Below are positions 7,500-12,675 of a DNA stretch of 12,675 bases, piece after piece (the first letter of the stretch is position 1; the number at the start of each line of letters is the position of its first letter). Under the pieces are notes generated by a model. It saw only the letters and a program-made list of their open reading frames with translations, ran no database searches and was not told where the DNA came from. The stretch comes from Thermopetrobacter sp. (GTDB lineage Bacteria; Pseudomonadota; Alphaproteobacteria; Rhizobiales; Aestuariivirgaceae): positions 1-12,675 of the forward strand of contig DRPD01000281.1 in assembly GCA_011374735.1 (NCBI GenBank). The letters run 5' to 3'. Both the position numbers and the translations under genes were made by a program.

Positions 7500-8339
7500 A
7501 TGTCCGGGTATCATCACTCACCGTCTGTTGCCGCGTATCCGCCCGCCCGCCGCGGCGGCGTGGTCACGGCGGCGCTGTTCATCACCGCCGCCTTGATGTT
7601 GGGCGGCGGCGTCGCCTTGTTGATGCCGCAAGGCGGCGGCGTGACGCAGGCCGTCATCGGCGCGCGCGACGATGGGCCATGGGCCTGGCTGGCCGCGCCG
7701 ATCCGCGCGCCACGCGCCGCGGTGCTGGCGCCCGCCACCGAACAGGTGGCCCGGAGCGGGCGACAAAACCGGCTGGACGCCGTGGCCGACCCGATGAACA
7801 CCGGCAGCGTCGCCCCCCCGATCATGACCCCGGCGCCCGCCGGCGCGCGGCTGGCGCTGATCACCACGCCGCCGGCGTGGAAGCTGGAAAAGAGCTGGAA
7901 ACTGGCGGCGGCCAGGCGCAAGCGCATTCTGGCCCAACGCCGCCAGCGCCAGCGTGAACTGGCCTGTCTGGCCACCGCCATCTATTTCGAGGCCCGCTCC
8001 GAAAGCCGGCTGGGCCAGCTGGCGGTGGCCAAGGTGGTTCTCAACCGGGTGAAGGATCGGCGTTTTCCCAATACCATCTGCGGCGTGGTCTATGAGAACG
8101 CGCACAAGCGCAACGCCTGCCAGTTCTCCTTCGCCTGTGATGGCAAGAGCGAACGGCCGACGGAACCGGCCCAGTGGCGGCGCGCCAGACGGCTGGCTGC
8201 CGAGGTGCTGAACGGCCAAGCCGACTTCAGGCCGCTCAACGGGGTGGCCTTCTATCACGCCGATTACGTGTGGCCCCGCTGGCGCCGCGCCATGCGCCGG
8301 GTCATCAAGATCGGCCGCCACATCTTCTATCGCGGCTGA
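7500..8339 (+). CDS. Membrane-anchored cell-wall hydrolase, SleB family
   Basis: A 279-residue protein with an N-terminal membrane anchor (hydrophobic residues about 21-42), a Pro/Ala-rich linker containing TGSVAPP (101-107), a strongly basic stretch (about 129-153), and a C-terminal Hydrolase_2 (SleB/CwlJ) domain from about 153 to 279. The domain shows CLATAIYFEARSE (156-168, Glu164 being the likely catalytic acid), VVLNRVKDRRFPNTICGVVYE (split at 179-188 and 189-199), CQFSFACDG (207-215) and FYHADYVWPRW (251-261). SleB relatives are spore-cortex lytic enzymes in Bacillus; in non-sporulating alphaproteobacteria they are probably periplasmic peptidoglycan lytic transglycosylases or amidases used in wall remodelling. 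The ATG at 7500 has no clear Shine-Dalgarno. An in-frame TTG at 7491 has AGGCGAG 4 nt upstream and could be the true start, and an ATG at 7401 would add 33 unconserved residues. The gene is monocistronic and converges on the YciI gene. Confidence 0.88.
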   Translation: MSGYHHSPSVAAYPPARRGGVVTAALFITAALMLGGGVALLMPQGGGVTQAVIGARDDGPWAWLAAPIRAPRAAVLAPATEQVARSGRQNRLDAVADPMNTGSVAPPIMTPAPAGARLALITTPPAWKLEKSWKLAAARRKRILAQRRQRQRELACLATAIYFEARSESRLGQLAVAKVVLNRVKDRRFPNTICGVVYENAHKRNACQFSFACDGKSERPTEPAQWRRARRLAAEVLNGQADFRPLNGVAFYHADYVWPRWRRAMRRVIKIGRHIFYRG

Positions 8340-8350
8340 CGCTGAATCCA

Positions 8351-8398
8351 TCTTGCAAGAAAATGCACCAATGACGACCGGGGGTATCCGGCACGGAT
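8351..8398. other. Convergent 60-bp gap with two short inverted repeats
   Basis: Between the convergent hydrolase and YciI genes lie a perfect 10-bp palindrome, TCTTGCAAGA (8351-8360), and a small inverted repeat, ATCCG-GCA-CGGAT (8386-8398). Neither has a following T-tract, so a bidirectional intrinsic terminator is not shown. They may still help end transcription from both sides, or the palindrome may be a protein site. Confidence 0.25.
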
Positions 8399-8399
8399 C

Positions 8400-8702
8400 C
8401 TATTCCGGCAAGCCGTCGGGGCGCTTCAGCAGCCACTTCCAGGGCCGCACCTCCACCTTCTCGAACACCCCGTTGTGGCCGTAGGGGTCTTGCGCCGCGA
8501 TGGCCTCCGCCTCCTTCAGTGAGCCGGTGGTGATGACGATCAGCGAACCGGTGGGCGTGCCCGCCTCGTCGGTGAACGGCCCGGCCATGACGAGCGCATC
8601 GCCCAGCCCGTCGAGCCAGGCCAGATGCTGCGCGCGGGCTGCCTTGCGCCGCTTAAGGCCGTGGTGCGGATCGTCGGTGCAGATGATGGCATAAAGTCCC
8701 AT
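8400..8702 (-). CDS. YciI family protein
   Basis: A 100-residue ferredoxin-like alpha/beta protein of the YciI family. Its biochemical role is generally unknown; some relatives act as small dehalogenase-like or ring-cleavage-associated enzymes. Conserved features are YAIICTDDP (4-12), R..HL.WL around His26, MAGPFTDEAGTPTGSLIV (39-56) and DPYGHNGVFEKVEVRPW (72-88). His26 and Asp72 form the family's proposed active-site pair. The ATG at 8702 is chosen because AGGAGG (8719-8714) lies 11 nt upstream and the YciI fold begins immediately after it; the TTG at 8723 lies before that ribosome-binding site. The gene follows gpsA by 17 nt, with its Shine-Dalgarno directly after the gpsA stop, so it is the last gene of the tsaD-gpsA operon. 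This association recurs in alphaproteobacteria but does not reveal the substrate. Confidence 0.88.
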   Translation of the reverse strand: MGLYAIICTDDPHHGLKRRKAARAQHLAWLDGLGDALVMAGPFTDEAGTPTGSLIVITTGSLKEAEAIAAQDPYGHNGVFEKVEVRPWKWLLKRPDGLPE

Positions 8703-8719
8703 GGTGCGTTCTTCCTCCT

Positions 8720-9721
8720 TCAACCTGTCTCGTCCTTCAAGGGCCGGTTGAGCAGCCGGGCGATTTGTTCATCCACCGAGGCCACGCCGCTGACGACGGC
8801 GGCCACGGCGGCGCAGATCGGCATGTCGATGCCATGCCGTTCGGCCAGCCGCATGGCGATCTGCGCGCTGTGCACGCCTTCGGTGACGGCGCTGCGCTCG
8901 CCCAGGATGTCGGCCAGCGCCCGTCCCTGTCCCAGCGCGACGCCCAGCGAATAATTGCGCGACTGCTCGGACGTGGCGGTGAGCAGCAGATCGCCCAGCC
9001 CCGACAGGCCGTTCAGCGTCTCCGGCTTCGCGCCAAGGGCGATGCCGAAGCGGTGCAGCTCGGCGAAGGCGCGGGTCAGCAGCGCCGCGCGCGCCGATTC
9101 GCCGAAGCCGCGCCCGGCCACGATGCCGCAGGCGATGGCCAGCACGTTCTTCATCGCGCCGCCGATTTGCGCCCCCAGGGGGTCGTCGGAAGAATAGATG
9201 CGCAAGGCCGGATGGGCCAGCCGCCGCGCCAGCGCCCGCGTCGGCGCGATGTCGTCACCGGCCAGCGTCACCGCCGCCGGTTTGCCCATCGCCACCTCGC
9301 GCGCGAAGCTGGGGCCGGAGAGCACGTATGGGCGCGCGTGATCCGCCGTTTCGCGCACCACCTCGGTGAGGAACTTGCCGCTGTCGCGTTCGATGCCCTT
9401 CGCGCAGATGATGAGTGGCGTGGCCGGGGCCAGATGGCGGGCGAAATCCGTCATCACCTGGCGCGTCGCCTGCGCCGGCGCGACCAGCAGCACGATGTCC
9501 GCCGCCAGATCGCCCCGTTCGTTCGTCGGCGTGATGGCATCCGGCAAGGGAATGCCCGGCAGATAGAGGGCGTTTTCCCGCCGTTCGGCCATGTCGCGGG
9601 CCAGTTCCGCCTCGCGCGCCCACAAGGTGACGTGGTGGCCGGCCCCGGTCATGGCGATGGCCAGCGCCGTGCCCCAGGCGCCGGCCCCGATCACCCCGAT
9701 ATGCATCGCCGTTTCGCCCAT
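8720..9721 (-). CDS. gpsA: NAD(P)H-dependent glycerol-3-phosphate dehydrogenase
   Basis: Reduces dihydroxyacetone phosphate to sn-glycerol-3-phosphate, the backbone for phospholipids; cytosolic. The 333-residue length is normal. The N-terminal Rossmann motif GAGAWGTALA is at 12-21, followed by WAR (34-36), NALYLPG (50-56), LLVAPAQ (78-84), CAKGIE (107-112, Lys109), LSGPSFA (134-140) and MKNVLAIACG (190-199, Lys191 the catalytic lysine). The C-terminal helical domain has GLSGLGDLLLT (238-248), SRNYSLG (254-260) and VTEGVHSA (279-286), ending at a variable tail. The ATG at 9721 lies 3 nt after the tsaD stop and fits translational coupling; the in-frame ATG at 9706 starts right at the first beta-strand and is a serious alternative. 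Both leave the dinucleotide-binding fold intact. The downstream YciI ribosome-binding site directly follows its TGA. Confidence 0.96.
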   Translation of the reverse strand: MGETAMHIGVIGAGAWGTALAIAMTGAGHHVTLWAREAELARDMAERRENALYLPGIPLPDAITPTNERGDLAADIVLLVAPAQATRQVMTDFARHLAPATPLIICAKGIERDSGKFLTEVVRETADHARPYVLSGPSFAREVAMGKPAAVTLAGDDIAPTRALARRLAHPALRIYSSDDPLGAQIGGAMKNVLAIACGIVAGRGFGESARAALLTRAFAELHRFGIALGAKPETLNGLSGLGDLLLTATSEQSRNYSLGVALGQGRALADILGERSAVTEGVHSAQIAMRLAERHGIDMPICAAVAAVVSGVASVDEQIARLLNRPLKDETG

Positions 9722-9724
9722 GGC

Positions 9725-10819
9725 CTATCCCTTTACCCCGGCGAAGATGGCCGGTTCCGCCGCCGGATCGAGGGGCCAGCGGGCCCGGGCCGGCGTGTTC
9801 AGCGGGTCGGTCTCGCCGCGGGCCAGTTTCAGCGCCCCGGCATGGGCCACCATCGCCGCGTTGTCGGTGCACATGGCCGGCGGCGGCGCATGCAAGGTAA
9901 AGCCGTGCTGCGCCGCCACCTGTTGCAGATGGCCGCGCAAGGCCCGGTTGGCCGCCACCCCGCCGGCCACCACCAGCCGCCGTTCGGCGAGATCGGGATG
10001 ATCGTCCAGAAACATGTCGATGGCGCGGCTCACCCGGTCGGCCAGGCTTTCCGCCACCGCCTGCTGAAAGCTGGCGCAGATATCCGCCTTGTCCCGTTGC
10101 GTCGGGTCATCGAGCGCCAGCGCCGCGGTGCGCACCGCCGTCTTCAGCCCGGAGAACGAGAAATGACATTCGGCCCGGCCCTTCATGGGGCGCGGAAAGG
10201 CGAACCGCGCCGCATCGCCGTTGGCCGCCAGCTTCTCCACCGCCGGGCCGCCCGGATAGCCCAGCCCCAGCATCTTCGCCACCTTGTCGAAGGCCTCGCC
10301 CAGCGCATCGTCGATGGTGGTGCCATAGCGGCGATAGCGGCCGATGTCATCCACCGAGATCAGCTGCGTGTGGCCGCCGGAGACGAGCAGCAGCAGATAG
10401 GGCGGCGCGATGCCCTCGGTGAGCATCGGCGAGAGGGCGTGGGCTTCCAGATGATTGACCGCGATGAAGGCGCACCTGCTGGCCAGCGCGATGGCCTTCG
10501 CCGTCATCATGCCGGTGATGAGCCCGCCGATCAGCCCCGGCCCGGCGGTGACCGCCACCGCGTCCAGTTCCGTCCAGTCGCCGGCCGCCTCCCGCATGGC
10601 CCGGCGCAGCACGTCGGGCAGCCAGCGCAAGTGGGCCCGCGCCGCCAGTTCCGGCACCACGCCGCCGAACGCCGCGTGCTCCGCCACCTGCGAAAGCACC
10701 ACGTCGGAGAGAATCGCCGCGCCGCCGTCGGGCCCCAGGCGCACCACCGCGGCGGCGGTTTCGTCGCACGAGCTTTCGATGCCCAGAACGATCGCCGTCT
10801 TTTCACTTGCCTCGGACAT
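9725..10819 (-). CDS. tsaD: tRNA N6-adenosine threonylcarbamoyltransferase
   Basis: Transfers threonylcarbamoyl from threonylcarbamoyl-AMP to A37 of ANN-decoding tRNAs, working with TsaB and TsaE (not in this window). The 364-residue length is slightly above the E. coli protein. Kae1/TsaD signatures are GIESSCDETAAAV (13-25), GGVVPELAARAH (52-63), TAGPGLIGGL (91-100), NHLEAH (122-127, His123 and His127 the metal ligands), LVSGGHTQL (145-153), DALGEAFDKVAKMLGLGYPGG (split at 171-180 and 181-191), FSFSGLKTA (220-228), VAGGVAANRALR (284-295) and CTDNAAMVA (317-325, Asp319 the third metal ligand). The ATG at 10819 gives a nine-residue lead-in before the ATPase core; the frame upstream runs antisense through hemC. 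The gene heads the operon with gpsA and YciI, and its 5' end is 45 bp from hemC. Confidence 0.97.
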   Translation of the reverse strand: MSEASEKTAIVLGIESSCDETAAAVVRLGPDGGAAILSDVVLSQVAEHAAFGGVVPELAARAHLRWLPDVLRRAMREAAGDWTELDAVAVTAGPGLIGGLITGMMTAKAIALASRCAFIAVNHLEAHALSPMLTEGIAPPYLLLLVSGGHTQLISVDDIGRYRRYGTTIDDALGEAFDKVAKMLGLGYPGGPAVEKLAANGDAARFAFPRPMKGRAECHFSFSGLKTAVRTAALALDDPTQRDKADICASFQQAVAESLADRVSRAIDMFLDDHPDLAERRLVVAGGVAANRALRGHLQQVAAQHGFTLHAPPPAMCTDNAAMVAHAGALKLARGETDPLNTPARARWPLDPAAEPAIFAGVKG

Positions 10820-10835
10820 GGCCCCACTTCTATCA
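10806..10835 (+). promoter_or_regulatory. Candidate promoter for hemC-hemD
   Basis: CTTGCC (10806-10811) and CTATCA (10830-10835), 18 nt apart, match 5/6 and 4/6 of the CTTGAC/CTATAT consensus described for Sinorhizobium housekeeping promoters. A start near 10842 gives a short leader of about 23 nt carrying the hemC Shine-Dalgarno. The -35 box would lie inside the first codons of tsaD. Predicted by eye only. Confidence 0.4.
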
Positions 10836-10864
10836 CTCCTGCCAGCAAAGAGGGAGACACAGCG

Positions 10865-11770
10865 ATGAAAATCGGCACCCGCGGCTCGCGTCTGGCGCTG
10901 GCCCAGGCCCATGAGGTGCGCAGGCGGCTTTGCGCCGCCCACGGCTGGGCGGCCGACGAGGTGGAGATCGTCGTCATCAGAACCACCGGCGACGCGGTGC
11001 TCGACCGGCCGCTGGCCGAGATCGGCGGCAAGGGCCTGTTCACGAAGGAGATCGAGGAGGCGCTGCTGGACGGCCGCATCGACGGCGCGGTGCATTCCAT
11101 GAAGGACATGCCGGCGGTGCTGCCCGACGGTTTGACCATTTCCACCATGTTGCCGCGCGAGGACGTGCGCGACGCCTTTCTCTCCGCCCGCGCCGCCAGC
11201 CTCGACGATCTGCCGCCGGGCGCCAAGCTCGGCACCTCTTCGGTGCGCCGCGCCGCGCAGGCGCTGAACCGGCGGCCCGATCTGACCATCGTGCCCTTTC
11301 GCGGCAATGTGCAAACGCGCCTGAAGAAGCTGGCCGATGGCGTGGCCGACGCCACCTTTCTGGCCTGCGCCGGGCTGAACCGGCTGGGGCTGGCCGGCGA
11401 GATCACGCAACGGGTGCCCATCGAGGTGATGCTGCCGGCGGTGGCGCAAGGGGCCATCGGGGTGGAGATACGCGCCGGTGATGATGACACCCGCGATCTG
11501 CTGGCGCCGTTGAACGATCCGCCCACCTTCACCGCCGTCACCGCCGAGCGCGGCTTCATGGCCGAGCTGGAAGGCTCCTGCCGCACGCCGCTGGCCGCCC
11601 ATGCGGTGATCGACGGCGACGCCCTGCATCTGACCTGCGAAGCGCTGACGCTGAACGGCAGGGAGAAATGGCGCGCGACGCGCACCGGCGCGCTGGCCGA
11701 GGCGGAGGCGCTGGGCCGCGACGCCGGCCGCGAGATCGCGCGGCGGGCCGGCGACAAACTGGTGCGTTGA
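10865..11770 (+). CDS. hemC: Hydroxymethylbilane synthase (porphobilinogen deaminase)
   Basis: Polymerises four porphobilinogens into hydroxymethylbilane in tetrapyrrole synthesis. The 301-residue length is typical. Motifs are IGTRGSRLALAQA (3-15), TTGDAVLD (40-47), GGKGLFTKEIEEALL (54-68), AVHSMKDMP (75-83, Asp81 matching the catalytic Asp84 of E. coli), LGTSSVRRAAQ (122-132), RGNVQTRL (146-153), PAVAQGAIGVE (191-201) and the cofactor loop LEGSCRTPLAA (235-245). Cys239 in that loop anchors the dipyrromethane cofactor. The ATG at 10865 has GAGGGAG 8 nt upstream and sits exactly at the conserved N-terminus; a much longer open frame upstream is antisense to tsaD and gpsA. The TGA overlaps the hemD ATG by one base. 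Confidence 0.97.
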   Translation: MKIGTRGSRLALAQAHEVRRRLCAAHGWAADEVEIVVIRTTGDAVLDRPLAEIGGKGLFTKEIEEALLDGRIDGAVHSMKDMPAVLPDGLTISTMLPREDVRDAFLSARAASLDDLPPGAKLGTSSVRRAAQALNRRPDLTIVPFRGNVQTRLKKLADGVADATFLACAGLNRLGLAGEITQRVPIEVMLPAVAQGAIGVEIRAGDDDTRDLLAPLNDPPTFTAVTAERGFMAELEGSCRTPLAAHAVIDGDALHLTCEALTLNGREKWRATRTGALAEAEALGRDAGREIARRAGDKLVR

Positions 11771-12472
11771 TGGGCGAGACGTTCATCATCACCCGCCCCG
11801 CAGAGGACGCCGGCCGCTTCATCGCCGCCGTCGAACGGGCCGGGCATGAGGTGCTGCGCGCCCCGCTGCTGTCGATCCGTTTTCGTGAAGACGTGGCGTT
11901 GCCCGACGCCGATTGGCAGGCGGTGGCCATCACCTCCGCCAACGGGGCGCGCGCCATCGCCCGCCTGCCGGGGCGTGAGCGCATCGTTCGCGCCCGCGCC
12001 GTCACCGTCGGCCCGGCCTCCACGCAGGCCGCGAAAGACGCCGGCTTCACCACCATCATCGAATCCGAAGGCGGCGATGTGCGCGCCGTCATCGCCACCA
12101 TCAAGGCCCGTCTCGACCCGGCCGCCGGGCCGCTGCTGTATGCATCGGGGGCCATCACGCGCGGCGATCTCGAAGGCGAGCTGTCCGCCGCCGGCTTCGA
12201 CGTGCGCCGGGTGGTGATGTATGAGGCGATCAGGGCCGAACGGCTGCCCGATGACGTGACGGCCCATATGCGCGCCGGCCGGCCGGCCACCGTGGCGCTG
12301 TATTCGCCCCGCTCGGCGACAATCTGGGCGGAGTTGCTGAGGCGCGAAGATTTGTCGGCGGCGCGGCTCACCCACGCCTGCCTGTCGGCCAACGTCGCCG
12401 CCGTGGTGCGCGAAAAGCTGCCCGCCGCCACTGAGGTGTTGACATCACCCGCGCCGGAAGAGGGCGCGCTGC

Positions 12473-12498
<26 letters not shown>
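11770..12498 (+). CDS. hemD: Uroporphyrinogen-III synthase
   Basis: Cyclises hydroxymethylbilane with inversion of ring D to give uroporphyrinogen III, the step directly after HemC. The 242-residue protein shows the weakly conserved two-domain HEM4 pattern: FIITRPAEDAGRF (5-17), AITSANGARAI (53-63), AVTVGPAST (77-85), LLYASGAITRGDLEGEL (122-138), VVMYEAI (148-154) and ALYSPRSATIWAEL (176-189). Identification rests on these motifs and on its position; HemD is poorly conserved in general. The ATG shares its A with the hemC TGA (TGATG), so translation is likely coupled to hemC. The mitofilin-like (HemX-position) and hemY-like genes that often follow hemD in alphaproteobacteria are absent; an aminotransferase starts 45 bp downstream. 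Confidence 0.93.

Positions 12499-12675
<177 letters not shown>

Noticed and set aside
8765..10864. The 700-codon upstream extension of the hemC frame, antisense to gpsA and tsaD.
   Set aside because: The extension has no domain and overlaps two certain genes. hemC starts at 10865 with a good ribosome-binding site and a conserved N-terminus.
10820..11629. The 270-codon upstream extension of the tsaD frame, antisense to hemC.
   Set aside because: It has no homology to the TsaD family and covers a certain gene; the TsaD core begins at the ATG at 10819.
12439..12444. A perfect TTGACA inside the end of hemD as a -35 box for the aminotransferase gene.
   Set aside because: At 16-18 nt spacing the sequence is GC-rich with no -10-like hexamer.

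Overview
The window is a GC-rich (by eye roughly two-thirds G+C), densely coded chromosomal segment of an alphaproteobacterium. The evidence is gene order and protein type rather than one marker. The block tsaD-gpsA-YciI divergent from hemC-hemD, the pair glyS-ppdK, and an aspartate aminotransferase starting [20 protein letters not shown] are all familiar alphaproteobacterial patterns. I cannot place it below class level with confidence.

Layout: (1) 1-1117, minus strand: ygfZ (folate-binding Fe-S/tRNA-modification-linked protein) followed by tag (3-methyladenine DNA glycosylase I, cut by the window edge). (2) 1174-7368, plus strand: a dihydroorotase-family amidohydrolase, then glyS (glycyl-tRNA synthetase beta subunit) and a somewhat diverged pyruvate phosphate dikinase, ppdK. 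The last two are nearly contiguous. (3) 7500-8339, plus strand: a membrane-anchored SleB-type cell-wall hydrolase, preceded by a hairpin and a possible CtrA box. (4) 8400-10819, minus strand: a compact operon tsaD-gpsA-YciI. (5) 10865-12498, plus strand: hemC-hemD overlapping by one base, divergent from tsaD. (6) 12544 to the end: the first 44 codons of a class I aminotransferase.

The genes are mostly housekeeping: tRNA charging and t6A modification, phospholipid precursor synthesis, the two middle steps of tetrapyrrole synthesis, PEP/pyruvate interconversion, DNA repair and cell-wall remodelling. Intergenic gaps are all under 140 bp. I see no tRNA or rRNA, CRISPR, insertion sequence, phage, toxin-antitoxin or defence gene.

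I did not find a previously undescribed system. The points worth a second look are modest: a Gln in place of the first metal-binding His of the dihydroorotase-like enzyme; glyS without glyQ beside it; active-site-flanking substitutions in ppdK; a hairpin/CtrA-like element before the hydrolase; and hemD running straight into an aminotransferase without the usual mitofilin/HemY neighbours.
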